Counted from the first letter of the stretch, positions 33,762 to 42,398 are shown. The stretch: 64,000 nt of DNA from Arthrobacter_E sp044748305 (GCF_044748305.1 NZ_JBIVFT010000005.1:1-64000); one strand, 5' to 3'. Numbers and translations: made by a program. The notes: generated by a model not told the origin, from the letters alone.

Positions 33762-33788
33762 TTAGCACTCTACCCCTCCAAGTGCTAA
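33762..33788. promoter_or_regulatory. CIRCE operator (HrcA-binding site)
   Basis: TTAGCACTC (33762-33770), nine spacer bases, and AAGTGCTAA (33780-33788): one mismatch from the CIRCE consensus TTAGCACTC-N9-GAGTGCTAA. A minus-strand -10-like TAGAAT overlaps its right edge (33788-33793), placing CIRCE at the hrcA transcription start. A plus-strand TAGTAT (33792-33797) could be the -10 of the DUF3097 gene, which would place CIRCE over that promoter's -35 region. Confidence 0.92.
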
Positions 33789-33850
33789 TTCTAGTATGCC
33801 CGCCCCTCGCGGGCACGTAGTCACCCGTTCCCGGAAATGAGGGAGAGATC

Positions 33851-34690
33851 ATGCCCATCCACTCCTGGGGGCCGCAGGAGCTCAGCGCCCCGGCCGCCCG
33901 TCAGCTGAGGGAGGTCCCGGTGGAACAGGGAATGGTCCTCGAGGACGTCCAGACCGGATGGGTGGGTGCCGTGACCCGCGTCGAGAAGTCCGGCGGCATG
34001 CACATCCTCAGCTTGGAGGATCGCAGAGGCAAGAACCGTTCCTTCCAGCTCGGTTTCGGCTTTCTGCTCGACGGCGAACCGGTCAAGATCGTCCCGCCGC
34101 GTGCCGCCAAAGCCCCGCAAGGTCCGCGGCGCACCGCCAGTGGTTCGATCCATGTCGAGACCAAAGCACGCACCGCTCTCGCCAGCCGCATCTGGGTCGA
34201 GGGCAAACACGATGCCGAACTCGTCGAACGCGTCTGGGGCGACGATCTCCGTGTGGAGGGCATCGTCGTCGAACCGCTGCACGGTGTGGACGATCTGCCG
34301 TCCGTGGTGCGCGAGTTCGGGCCCGGCACCGGCCGCAAACTGGGCATCCTGGTGGACCACCTCGTTCCGGGTTCCAAAGAACAGCGGATCGTCGACGAAC
34401 TCATGCGGCAGCCCGGCGTCGCCGGCAATGTCCTGGTGGTCGGCCACCCTTATGTGGACGTCTGGCAGGCGATCAAACCGCAGACGCTCGGCATCCAGGC
34501 CTGGCCTGAGATACCGCGTGGCACCGATTGGAAGACCGGCATCCTCAAAGCATTCGGCTGGCCTCATGCCACGCCGGAGGACATCGGCCTGGGCTGGCAG
34601 AAGCTCCTCTCCACAGTGCGCAGCTACGCGGATCTGGAACCCTCCTTGCTGGGCCGGGTCGAGGAAGTCATCGATTTCCTCACGGCATGA
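33851..34690 (+). CDS. DUF3097 family protein
   Basis: A 279-residue cytoplasmic protein conserved in actinobacteria with unknown function. The N-terminal 90 residues form a beta-rich region (VLEDVQTGWVGAVTRVEKSGG). The C-terminal part opens with RIWVEGKHDAELVERVWGDDLR and continues with GILVDHLVPGSKEQRIVDEL; the first block resembles the glutamate motif of Toprim nucleases/primases, the second is only loosely like a DxD motif. The ATG follows GGGAGAGATC. It is divergent from hrcA and may share the CIRCE operator. Confidence 0.85.
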   Translation: MPIHSWGPQELSAPAARQLREVPVEQGMVLEDVQTGWVGAVTRVEKSGGMHILSLEDRRGKNRSFQLGFGFLLDGEPVKIVPPRAAKAPQGPRRTASGSIHVETKARTALASRIWVEGKHDAELVERVWGDDLRVEGIVVEPLHGVDDLPSVVREFGPGTGRKLGILVDHLVPGSKEQRIVDELMRQPGVAGNVLVVGHPYVDVWQAIKPQTLGIQAWPEIPRGTDWKTGILKAFGWPHATPEDIGLGWQKLLSTVRSYADLEPSLLGRVEEVIDFLTA

Positions 34691-34771
34691 CCCACCAGCC
34701 ACTATGCTGAAGAGGAATGCACTGCCGCGGGCCTCGTCCCGCGACCATGAACTATCTCAGGAGTAGCACCG

Positions 34772-35227
34772 GTGTCGGACGCATCTGGACCTCAGTCGCA
34801 GGGAAGCCCCTCCTCAGGTCACGGGAACACGGAGCCGGCCCAGGCGCGTCCTCAGGACTCGGATTACACGGGAACCAGCGCGGTCCCGGAGCCGCTGAGC
34901 GCCAGCGAGGACAGGCAGTGGGCCATGCTGGCTCACTTCGGAGGCATCCTGGGTTTCATCCCGTCCTTGCTCATCTATTTGATCTTCAAGGACCGCGGGC
35001 CTTTCACCGCACAGGAGTCCAAGGAAGCCCTCAACTTCACCCTGCCTCCCACGGTCGTGGCCATGGTCGCCAACGTCCTGAGCCTGGTCCCCTGGGTCGG
35101 TGGCGGCTTCGCCGTCATCGCCGCGCTCATCTGGATCGCGCTCACGGTGTTCTCTGTGATCGCAGGGATCCAGGTCAACCGCGGCCAGCCCTATCGCTAC
35201 AGGTTCAATCTCCGCCTCATCAAGTAA
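34772..35227 (+). CDS. DUF4870 family membrane protein
   Basis: A 151-residue protein with a polar Ser/Gly/Gln-rich N-terminus (1-45) followed by a DUF4870 domain: DRQWAMLAHFGGILGFIPSLLIYLIFKDRGPF, the KEALNFTLP segment and two more helices (about 92-112 and 116-137). The family is related to TIC20-like membrane proteins; the function is unknown. The GTG start follows CAGGAGTAGCACCG. A TATGCT box at 34702-34707 may be its promoter. A terminator follows. Confidence 0.86.
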   Translation: MSDASGPQSQGSPSSGHGNTEPAQARPQDSDYTGTSAVPEPLSASEDRQWAMLAHFGGILGFIPSLLIYLIFKDRGPFTAQESKEALNFTLPPTVVAMVANVLSLVPWVGGGFAVIAALIWIALTVFSVIAGIQVNRGQPYRYRFNLRLIK

Positions 35228-35234
35228 GCACGGC

Positions 35235-35264
35235 AAAGGCCCGCACCGTCCGGTGCGGGCCTTT
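35235..35264. terminator. Intrinsic terminator after the DUF4870 gene
   Basis: A 14-bp stem AAAGGCCCGCACCG (35235-35248) with CGGTGCGGGCCTTT (35251-35264) followed by TT on the plus strand, between the DUF4870 gene and the convergent hemW. Confidence 0.9.
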
Positions 35265-35285
35265 TTCATGACCTTCAGTTCTGGC

Positions 35286-36515
35286 TCAGTCCGGCAGCAG
35301 GCGACGGACGACGGCGTCGGCGAGCAAGCGGCCCCGCAAACTCAACCGGAGGGTTCCCGCAAAGGCCGCCGGTGCGTCGATGAGTCCGTCGGCGATCAGA
35401 CCCGCCACAGCGGTACGCCCTTCAGGCCGCAGCCCGGCGACCGGCAGGCCCTCGGCCAGGCGGCTGCGCAGCAGGACGTCCTCGACGTAGCGCGTGTCGC
35501 CGTCGAGCGCCTCCTTGCCGGCGGCAGGCGAGACTCCCGAGGCCAGGCGCTGAGCATAGGCCCTGGGGTGCTTGACGTTCCACCAGCGCACACCACCCAC
35601 ATGGGAGTGAGCGCCTGGGCCGACACCCCACCAGTCGCTGCCGCGCCAATACGCCAGATTGTGCCTGCACTCCTGCCCGGGAGTGCGCGCCCAGTTGCTG
35701 ACTTCGTACCAGTGCAGGCCTGCAGCGGACAGCCGCTCCTCGGCCAGCTCATACTTGTCGGCGTGATCGTCGTCGTCGACGTCGGGAACCTCGCCGCGGC
35801 GGATCTGGGCGGCCAGCTTGGTCCCGTCCTCGATGATCAGGGCGTAGGCGCTCAGGTGATCCGGCTCGCAGGCCAGCGCCTCCGTCAGGGAATGCTCCCA
35901 ATCACTCAGGGACTCCCCTGGCGTGCCGTAGATCAGATCGAGGCTCACGGCCAGCCCTGCGGCACGCGCCCATTCCACGACTTGCGGCACGCGTTCCGGC
36001 CGGTGCACCCGGTCCAGGACCTTGAGCACATGCGGCACGGCCGACTGCATGCCGAAGGACACACGCGTGAAGCCCGCCTCGGCCAGCCGGGCGAGGGACT
36101 CACGCGTGACCGTCTCGGGGTTGGCCTCGGTCGTCACCTCCACGTCCGGGGCGAGACCCCAGAGGGTGCGGGCACGTCCGAGCAAAGAGCCCAGTTCCGC
36201 GGGATTCAGGAGAGTAGGGGTGCCCCCACCGAAGAACACCGTGGAGACCTCCCGCTGAGGAAGTCCCGAACGGTCCAGGACATCTGCCGCGAAATCGAGT
36301 TCGGAGAGGGCGGTGCCGGCATACTCCGCCTGGCTCGCGCCGCCGCCCAGCTCCGTGGCGGTGTAGGTGTTGAAGTCGCAGTAGCCGCAGCGAACCGTGC
36401 AGTACGGGACGTGGACATACAGGCTGAAGGGGCGCTCCCCCGCACCGTCGGCGGCCTGGGGATCCAGGATTCCGTCGGCAGGTGCGGGGGCCCCGAGAGG
36501 CAGTGCACTCGGCAT
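35286..36515 (-). CDS. hemW: Radical SAM protein HemW (coproporphyrinogen III oxidase-like)
   Basis: A radical-SAM enzyme of the HemN family, now viewed mainly as a haem chaperone that inserts haem into respiratory proteins. The 409 residues contain the 4Fe-4S motif PYCTVRCGYC within YVHVPYCTVRCGYCDFNTY split by the CxxxCxxC spacing plus the HemN/HemW-specific next Cys pattern, the GGGTPTLL motif and a C-terminal HemN_C wing. It lacks the long N-terminal arm of true HemN. It follows lepA by three bases on the same strand, so the two are co-transcribed. Confidence 0.94.
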   Translation of the reverse strand: MPSALPLGAPAPADGILDPQAADGAGERPFSLYVHVPYCTVRCGYCDFNTYTATELGGGASQAEYAGTALSELDFAADVLDRSGLPQREVSTVFFGGGTPTLLNPAELGSLLGRARTLWGLAPDVEVTTEANPETVTRESLARLAEAGFTRVSFGMQSAVPHVLKVLDRVHRPERVPQVVEWARAAGLAVSLDLIYGTPGESLSDWEHSLTEALACEPDHLSAYALIIEDGTKLAAQIRRGEVPDVDDDDHADKYELAEERLSAAGLHWYEVSNWARTPGQECRHNLAYWRGSDWWGVGPGAHSHVGGVRWWNVKHPRAYAQRLASGVSPAAGKEALDGDTRYVEDVLLRSRLAEGLPVAGLRPEGRTAVAGLIADGLIDAPAAFAGTLRLSLRGRLLADAVVRRLLPD

Positions 36516-36518
36516 GCG

Positions 36519-38369
36519 CTACTTCTTGGCCTTGTCCTTGCCGTTGCCTTCGTCGTTGCTCAGGGCGGCGATGAATGCCTCCTGCGGAACTTCGACGCGG
36601 CCCACCATCTTCATGCGCTTCTTGCCTTCCTTCTGCTTCTCCAACAGCTTGCGCTTACGGCTGATATCGCCGCCGTAGCACTTGGCAAGAACGTCCTTGC
36701 GGATGGCGCGAATGTTCTCGCGGGCGATGATGCGGGCTCCGATGGCGGCCTGGATGGGGACCTCGAACTGCTGACGGGGAATGAGCTCCCGGAGCTTGGA
36801 GGTCATCATGACGCCATAGGAGTAGGCCTTGTCGCGGTGCGTGATGGCGCTGAAGGCGTCCACGGTCTCGCCCTGGAGCATGATGTCCACCTTGACCAGG
36901 TCGGCGACCTGGTCGCCGTCGGTCTTCCAGTCCAGTGAGCCGTACCCACGGGTCTTCGATTTGAGGGTGTCGAAGAAATCGAAGACGATCTCGGCCAGCG
37001 GGAGCCTGTAACGGATCTCGACGCGGTCCTCAGAGAGATAGTCCATTCCTCCCAGGATGCCTCGCCGGGACTGGCACAGCTCCATGATGGCGCCGACGAA
37101 CTCGTTCGGCGCCAGGATGGTCGCGGAGACCATCGGCTCGCGCACCTCGGCGACCTTGCCGACGGGGTATTCGCTCGGGTTGGTGACGTGGACGATCTTC
37201 TTGTCCTCGAGGGTCACCTCGTACTCCACGTTCGGAGCGGTGGAGATCAGATCCAGCTTGTATTCGCGCTCCAGGCGCTCACGGGTGATCTCCAGGTGCA
37301 GCAGTCCGAGGAAGCCGACCCGGAACCCGAAGCCCAGAGCCGCAGACGTCTCCGGCTCATAGACCAGCGCCGCGTCGTTGAGCATCAGCTTCTCCAGCGC
37401 GTCGCGAAGCACCGGGTAGTCCGTGCCGTCCAAGGGGTAGAGCCCGGAGAAGACCATGGGCTTGGCGTCCTCATACCCTCCTAGGGACTCCGATGCCGGC
37501 TTGTTCAGCGTTGTGACGGTGTCACCTACCTTGGACTGCCTGACATCCTTCACGCCGGTGATGAGGTAGCCCACCTCTCCCACGCCCAGACCCTTGGAAG
37601 GCACCGGCTCCGGCGAGCTCACACCGATCTCGAGGAGTTCGTGGCTGGCCTTGGTGGACATCATCTGAATGCGCTCGCGCGGCGACAGCTTGCCGTCCAC
37701 CACGCGGACGTAGGTGACCACGCCTCGGTAGGTGTCGTAAACCGAATCGAAGATCATGGCACGGGCAGGCGCGTCCGGATCGCCGACGGGCGCAGGCAGA
37801 TCCTGCACGATCTTGTCGAGCAGGCCTTCGACGCCGACGCCGGTCTTACCGGAGACCATCAGCACGTCCTCCGGCTTGCCGCCGATGAGGTTGGCCAGCT
37901 CGGCCGCGTACTTCTCCGGCTGAGCGGCCGGCAGGTCGATCTTGTTCAGCACCGGAATGATCGTCAGATCGTTCTCCATGGCCAGGTACAGATTCGCCAG
38001 GGTCTGGGCTTCGATGCCCTGAGCGGCGTCCACGAGCAGGACCGCACCTTCGCACGCCGCGAGGGAACGGGAGACCTCGTAGGTGAAGTCCACGTGGCCC
38101 GGAGTGTCGATCATGTTCAGGGCATAGCTGGTGCCGTCCAGCTCCCAGGGCATGCGAACCGCTTGCGACTTGATGGTGATGCCGCGCTCGCGTTCGATGT
38201 CCATGCGGTCCAGGTACTGGGCCTTCATGTCCCGGGGCTGGACCACACCGGTCAGCTGCAGCATGCGATCAGCCAGGGTGGACTTGCCGTGATCGATGTG
38301 CGCGATGATGCAGAAGTTGCGGATCAGCGCCGGGTCGGTCGCGGCAGGCACCGGTGCGGTGCGGGCCAT
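36519..38369 (-). CDS. lepA: Elongation factor 4 (LepA)
   Basis: A translational GTPase that acts on stalled or initiating ribosomes. The ATG at 38369 gives 616 residues (MARTAPVPAATDPALIRNF). G1 is AHIDHGKST, switch II is DTPGH, G4 is NKID, followed by domain II and the LepA-specific C-terminal domain with YGGDISRKRKLLEKQKEGKKRM split at its conserved GGDISRKRKLL core. It is first in the lepA-hemW operon and divergent from the PemK-like gene. Confidence 0.97.
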   Translation of the reverse strand: MARTAPVPAATDPALIRNFCIIAHIDHGKSTLADRMLQLTGVVQPRDMKAQYLDRMDIERERGITIKSQAVRMPWELDGTSYALNMIDTPGHVDFTYEVSRSLAACEGAVLLVDAAQGIEAQTLANLYLAMENDLTIIPVLNKIDLPAAQPEKYAAELANLIGGKPEDVLMVSGKTGVGVEGLLDKIVQDLPAPVGDPDAPARAMIFDSVYDTYRGVVTYVRVVDGKLSPRERIQMMSTKASHELLEIGVSSPEPVPSKGLGVGEVGYLITGVKDVRQSKVGDTVTTLNKPASESLGGYEDAKPMVFSGLYPLDGTDYPVLRDALEKLMLNDAALVYEPETSAALGFGFRVGFLGLLHLEITRERLEREYKLDLISTAPNVEYEVTLEDKKIVHVTNPSEYPVGKVAEVREPMVSATILAPNEFVGAIMELCQSRRGILGGMDYLSEDRVEIRYRLPLAEIVFDFFDTLKSKTRGYGSLDWKTDGDQVADLVKVDIMLQGETVDAFSAITHRDKAYSYGVMMTSKLRELIPRQQFEVPIQAAIGARIIARENIRAIRKDVLAKCYGGDISRKRKLLEKQKEGKKRMKMVGRVEVPQEAFIAALSNDEGNGKDKAKK

Positions 38370-38547
38370 GGGAGACACTCGTGACGTCCTTACTGTTGCC
38401 GTGGGCACGGCCCCGCGGGAATGGGCAATCACAAGAGGACTGTCACGGAGGCCGGATGAATCAATCCCCTATTCTCCCATGACTCACAACTCTTCCGCTC
38501 CTCCGCGTGGCGATCCGGCAGCAGTGGGCGGGAGGCGGCGAAGTGGA

Positions 38548-38560
38548 TAGTCTGTCAGCC
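38548..38560 (+). promoter_or_regulatory. -10 box of the PemK-like gene
   Basis: TAGTCT (38548-38553) ends seven bases before the ATG at 38561. No ribosome-binding site is present, so a leaderless mRNA is predicted. A -35 box is not clear. Confidence 0.45.
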
Positions 38561-39031
38561 ATGATGTCCGTGTTCTCCAGACTCTTGAGATCATTGGGGC
38601 TGCGGAAAGCGGCCCGGCCCCGCCAAAGCTCCCCAGCCGGCTATCCGGGCGACTACGACGGGCGCGTCCGCACCAGCTACTCCCCCGCGCCAGACGGCAA
38701 GCCTGACCCCGGGGAGATCGTCTGGACCTGGGTGCCGTTCGAGGAGAATCACGCCCAGGGCAAGGACCGGCCGGTCCTCCTGATCGGCCGCGACGGCGGC
38801 TGGCTGCTCGGCCTGATGCTCACCTCGAAAGACCACAACAGTCCCACTCATACCGATAGTCACTACGTCGACATCGGGTCCGGACTCTGGGACCGCGCGG
38901 GGCGTCCCAGCGAGGTCAAGGTGAATCGCGTGATCAGGGTCGATCCAGGCTCGGTCCGCCGTGAAGGAGCGGTCCTGGACCGTGGGCGATTCCGTGCGGT
39001 GACTCGCGCACTCCGCTCCGCCGGTCACTGA
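38561..39031 (+). CDS. PemK/MazF-family endoribonuclease-like protein, orphan
   Basis: A 156-residue protein whose residues 45-150 match the PemK/MazF fold: a GEIVWTWVPFEEN opening strand, RPVLLIGRDGGWLLGLMLTSKDH and DRAGRPSEVKVNRVIRVDPGSV. PemK/MazF toxins cut mRNA. Here the N-terminus is a 40-residue basic extension (FSRLLRSLGLRKAARPRQ) and no antitoxin gene is adjacent on either side. It lies between lepA and rpsT, a core setting. It may be a domesticated, non-toxic member. The start at 38561 is inferred; 38564 is equally possible. Confidence 0.8.
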   Translation: MMSVFSRLLRSLGLRKAARPRQSSPAGYPGDYDGRVRTSYSPAPDGKPDPGEIVWTWVPFEENHAQGKDRPVLLIGRDGGWLLGLMLTSKDHNSPTHTDSHYVDIGSGLWDRAGRPSEVKVNRVIRVDPGSVRREGAVLDRGRFRAVTRALRSAGH

Positions 39032-39089
39032 GCTGCGGCGGAACCCGTTCCGCGACGCGCCAGACCGGGCAGGAACGGTGAATTTCTGC

Positions 39090-39095
39090 TAAACT
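39090..39095 (+). promoter_or_regulatory. Candidate rpsT promoter -10 box
   Basis: TAAACT (39090-39095) in an AT-rich patch (AATTTCTGCTAAACTATTTT) that stands out from the GC-rich surroundings. It would give rpsT a 5' leader of about 120-130 bases. No clear -35 box. Confidence 0.45.
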
Positions 39096-39224
39096 ATTTT
39101 GCTGTGTGTCCGTACAGGTCGGCGGACACTGATGATTGGCTGCCATAGGCATCCCCACGCCGCTCAGTCAATGGCCAATCTGACGCCCTCTAGACCCATC
39201 CGTCATAAAAAGAGAGTTCACTAC

Positions 39225-39485
39225 GTGGCTAACATCAAGTCTCAGAAGAAGCGCATCCTTACCAACGAGAAGGCTCGCCAGCGCAACGTCGCTGTCAAGT
39301 CCGAGCTCAAGACCGTCGTGAAGACCGTCAACGAAGCCATCGAGGCTGGTAACAAGGAAGCCGCTGAGTCCGCCGTCAAGGTGGCCAACCGCAAGCTGGA
39401 CAAGGCTGTGAGCAAGGGCGTCATTCACAAGAACAACGCCGCCAACCGCAAGTCCGCCATCAGCAAGAAGGTCAGCGCTCTCTAA
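39225..39485 (+). CDS. rpsT: 30S ribosomal protein S20
   Basis: An 86-residue basic, helical primary-binding protein of the 30S subunit. The whole S20 pattern is visible: MANIKSQKKRILTNEKARQRN split by the Lys/Arg-rich helix, then NKEAAESAVKVANRKLDKAV and NAANRKSAISKK. The GTG start at 39225 follows AAAGAGAG. The long leader upstream may allow feedback control by S20, known in enterobacteria but not shown here. A strong terminator follows. Confidence 0.97.
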   Translation: MANIKSQKKRILTNEKARQRNVAVKSELKTVVKTVNEAIEAGNKEAAESAVKVANRKLDKAVSKGVIHKNNAANRKSAISKKVSAL

Positions 39486-39537
39486 AGAGCCCGCACCCGC
39501 GGCGCGGTGATCACATCACCCGCACTTCATGCTTCGC

Positions 39538-39572
39538 GAGGGCGCCCGGTCCGTTCTGGACCGGGCGCCCTC
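39538..39572 (+). terminator. Intrinsic terminator of rpsT
   Basis: A 15-bp perfect stem (39538-39552 with 39558-39572), loop GTTCT, followed by GTTGTTT on the plus strand. Confidence 0.9.
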
Positions 39573-39670
39573 GTTGTTTAAATCGCGTTGTCCAAGATCT
39601 TGTCACCCGAGGTGCCCGCCCTCCGGACCCAGAGTCCGGCAGGGGCGCCCTTTCGCGGTAGGGCGGAGGA

Positions 39671-40663
39671 TCAGCGCGAGCGGACCGAGGTGGCCACCAA
39701 GTGCACCACCCGCTCCACCGCGTAGACGGGATCACGGGACAAGCCCTTCACCTGAGCATCGGCTTCCGCCACGGCCTGCACGCAACGCCGTAGATTCTCG
39801 GGAGTCCAGCGCCGTACATCCCGTTGCGCCTGCTCGACGAGCCACGGCTGCATGCCCAGCTCTTTCGCAATGAGGGAGGCGGAGCCCCGGCTTCCGGCCA
39901 CCCGGGCCAGTGTTCTGAGCTTTGCCGCCAGGGCTGCGACGAGCGGAACCGGGTCCGCGCCGGTGTCCAGCGCGTAGCGCAACGTCGTCAGGGCGGTCGC
40001 GGCGTCGCCGTCGAGGGCGGCATCCGCAACCTTGAACGCACTGGCCTCGACCCGTCCGCCGTAGTACTTCTCCACCACTTCCGCGGTGATGGTCCCGGTG
40101 GTGTCCTCCATCAGCTGCTGACAGGCACCCGCCAGCTCAGCCGTCTGGGAGCCCACGGCCTGTACGAGTGCAGTGACGGCCGTGCCCTCGATACGGCGGT
40201 TTGCGGCACGGAACTCCGCACTGACGAACGTGTTCTTGTCGGTCTCCTTCTTCAACGGCTGGCAGTCGATCACAGGCCACGCGGCCTTGAGAGCATCCAG
40301 CAGCTTCTTCCCGCGCACGCCACCACCGTGCCGCAGAAGTACGACGGCGTCCTCGGCTCCGCCCGCGGCAAGAGCCAATCCGTCACTGAGGAACGCGTCG
40401 TTCATGGCTTCCAGACGAGTCACCTCGATCAGCTTGAATTCTCCGAACAAGGAGGGGCTGCATGCCACGGTGAGGGAACCCGCCGTGTACTCAGAGGCGT
40501 CGAAGGACGTGATTTCAAGGTCAGGATGTTCCTGCCGGAGCTGCCGTCGCAGAAGGTCGCGCGCCCGCTGGGCGAAGTACTCCTCCGGTCCCGAAAGCAG
40601 TACGAGAGGTGCAGGAGTGATGTCTCGCCAGCTGAGTGCATTGGACTGAGTGGCCTTGGCCAT
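39671..40663 (-). CDS. holA: DNA polymerase III subunit delta (HolA)
   Basis: The clamp-loader wrench that opens the beta sliding clamp. The 330 residues begin with an LxSGPE-type segment (PLVLLSGPEEYFAQRARDLLR), have the long AAA+-like domain and the C-terminal collar domain ending in RDVRRWTPENLRRCVQAVAEADAQVKG. Sequence conservation is low, as usual for HolA. It lies downstream of comEA-comEC, the standard arrangement, and 45 bases after comEC. Confidence 0.94.
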   Translation of the reverse strand: MAKATQSNALSWRDITPAPLVLLSGPEEYFAQRARDLLRRQLRQEHPDLEITSFDASEYTAGSLTVACSPSLFGEFKLIEVTRLEAMNDAFLSDGLALAAGGAEDAVVLLRHGGGVRGKKLLDALKAAWPVIDCQPLKKETDKNTFVSAEFRAANRRIEGTAVTALVQAVGSQTAELAGACQQLMEDTTGTITAEVVEKYYGGRVEASAFKVADAALDGDAATALTTLRYALDTGADPVPLVAALAAKLRTLARVAGSRGSASLIAKELGMQPWLVEQAQRDVRRWTPENLRRCVQAVAEADAQVKGLSRDPVYAVERVVHLVATSVRSR

Positions 40664-40708
40664 GACGGGGAATGCCTGCCTTCCTGGGGTGCCGGGCTAC
40701 CTACGATC

Positions 40709-42391
40709 TTAACGTGCCGCGGAGTCCCCGCGAAGCACGCCGTGGAGGCGGACGAAGGTCGCGCTGACCCGCGCCGGATGCGCGAAACACCAGAGAAGTG
40801 CCGCCTGGCAGAGTCCGAAGAGGGCCATGGTGCCGAAGCCGAGAACACCGGGCGGCCAGTCGAGAACAGCGCCCGGGAGGCGGTGGCACAGCTTCGCCAA
40901 TTGCCAGATGGCGCCCGCGCAGAACTCCGCCGCCTGAAATACCGGCTGCGACAGGCCTGATCCGCCCGGCCCCAGCACCAGAGCCAAGGTCCCCAGGATC
41001 GTCACGGGAGCCACAAACGGCCCCACCAGGACATTCGCAAGGAGCGAGTACGGAGTGAGTTGGGGCTGGATCAGTACGACGAGCGGTGCGCACGCCCATT
41101 GTGCGGCCCACGGCACCGACACGGTGAGCGCCAGGCCGTACGGCATGATCCTGCCCAGCATCAGGCTCAGCGGCACGGCACCGAGAATGATCCCCGCCGT
41201 GGCCGCCGAGGAGAGCGCGAAACCCAGATCAGCGGAGAGCCCCGGTTCCAGGAAGAGCAACAGGATCACGGTGCAGCACAGCAACGGGAGACCGCGGCTC
41301 CGATGCCCCGTCACGAGGACCGACAGCGCAAGCCCCGCCATCACCGCGGCCCGCAGCACGCTCGGATCCGGCCCGACAAGCGCCGTGAAGGCCAGCAGGG
41401 CCGACATCGCAAAGCCGCCCGCAAGCACCCTCCGCACACGGAACGACCGGAGCAGCAGGACCACCATCGTGAAAACCACACTGCAGTTCGCCCCGGACAC
41501 CGCGGTCAGATGTCCCAGTCCGGTCGAGAACATGACGAGGGTGAACTGCGGCGTGTTGCGGGACCTCTCCCCCAGGACCATCCCTTCCAGGAGACTCCCT
41601 TCTTCTCCTGGGATCCGCGCCGCACGGGCCAGGAAGTCAATGCGGAGTCCTCGCAGCAGTCGCTCCACCCGGCCTGGTGCCCCCAGTGTTTCGGCCGGCG
41701 TCAATACGCGAAGCGTCAGATCGCCCGGCCGGTCTGCACGAGACTCGGGACGTGCCAGCACACGGAGCCGTGTGCCGACCGTGACGTTCTGAGAGCAATC
41801 GGAGCTGCACTGCAGCGTGGCGCTCTGAAGCACGGAGTGCCAATGGGTGCCATTCATGACCCGGGTGACCAGGACAGGTGTCCGGCACCCGCGGACGCAG
41901 GCCCCTCCGGAGGTGGAAGGCTCCGACGGGGCACCGGCTCCTGGTTCCGGATGGCCGAGGACCAGAAGGTCCACCGGGACGGCCCTGTTCTGGGATGTCC
42001 CATCCCACAAAGCCTGCTGGCCCGGGTCCGCCATCCTCGCCAGCCCGGTGACGGAACAGGTCAGGAGGAGGAGCCCCGCGATGCCGAACGACCCTGTCCA
42101 GCGAGCACGGGCCAGCGGCCCGTCACAGCGTCGAGGCCATGCCTGTCCCCTCCTCCGCAGCTCAAGGACCGCCCACCCGAAAACGATCAGTCCCCCGACG
42201 GCGATCAGGCCCCAGGCCGTCCACGGCTCTCTTCGCAGCAGGGCGAAGCTCGCAACCCAGACCGCGAGGACGGTGGGCAGGAGACGGACGTCGGGCACCC
42301 GTGAGGAGTTCATGAGCTGCCGCTGGATACGTTCGTCGCGGGATTGCAAGCGGTGCCGGATGACGTCTGCCGGACTTCTGTGCCGTGCCAT
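40709..42391 (-). CDS. comEC: ComEC/Rec2-family DNA uptake channel, short form
   Basis: A polytopic membrane protein forming the channel for single-stranded DNA in natural transformation. The 560 residues contain N-terminal helices and an OB-like DUF4131 region (about 40-230), then the Competence domain (about 260-520) with the signature HLTAVSGANCSVV and GPDPSVLRAAVMAG. The C-terminal metallo-beta-lactamase domain present in many ComEC proteins is absent: the protein ends soon after the last helix. It starts 7 bases after comEA. Whether the strain is competent cannot be said from this. Confidence 0.9.
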   Translation of the reverse strand: MARHRSPADVIRHRLQSRDERIQRQLMNSSRVPDVRLLPTVLAVWVASFALLRREPWTAWGLIAVGGLIVFGWAVLELRRRGQAWPRRCDGPLARARWTGSFGIAGLLLLTCSVTGLARMADPGQQALWDGTSQNRAVPVDLLVLGHPEPGAGAPSEPSTSGGACVRGCRTPVLVTRVMNGTHWHSVLQSATLQCSSDCSQNVTVGTRLRVLARPESRADRPGDLTLRVLTPAETLGAPGRVERLLRGLRIDFLARAARIPGEEGSLLEGMVLGERSRNTPQFTLVMFSTGLGHLTAVSGANCSVVFTMVVLLLRSFRVRRVLAGGFAMSALLAFTALVGPDPSVLRAAVMAGLALSVLVTGHRSRGLPLLCCTVILLLFLEPGLSADLGFALSSAATAGIILGAVPLSLMLGRIMPYGLALTVSVPWAAQWACAPLVVLIQPQLTPYSLLANVLVGPFVAPVTILGTLALVLGPGGSGLSQPVFQAAEFCAGAIWQLAKLCHRLPGAVLDWPPGVLGFGTMALFGLCQAALLWCFAHPARVSATFVRLHGVLRGDSAAR

Positions 42392-42398
42392 GGCTCTC

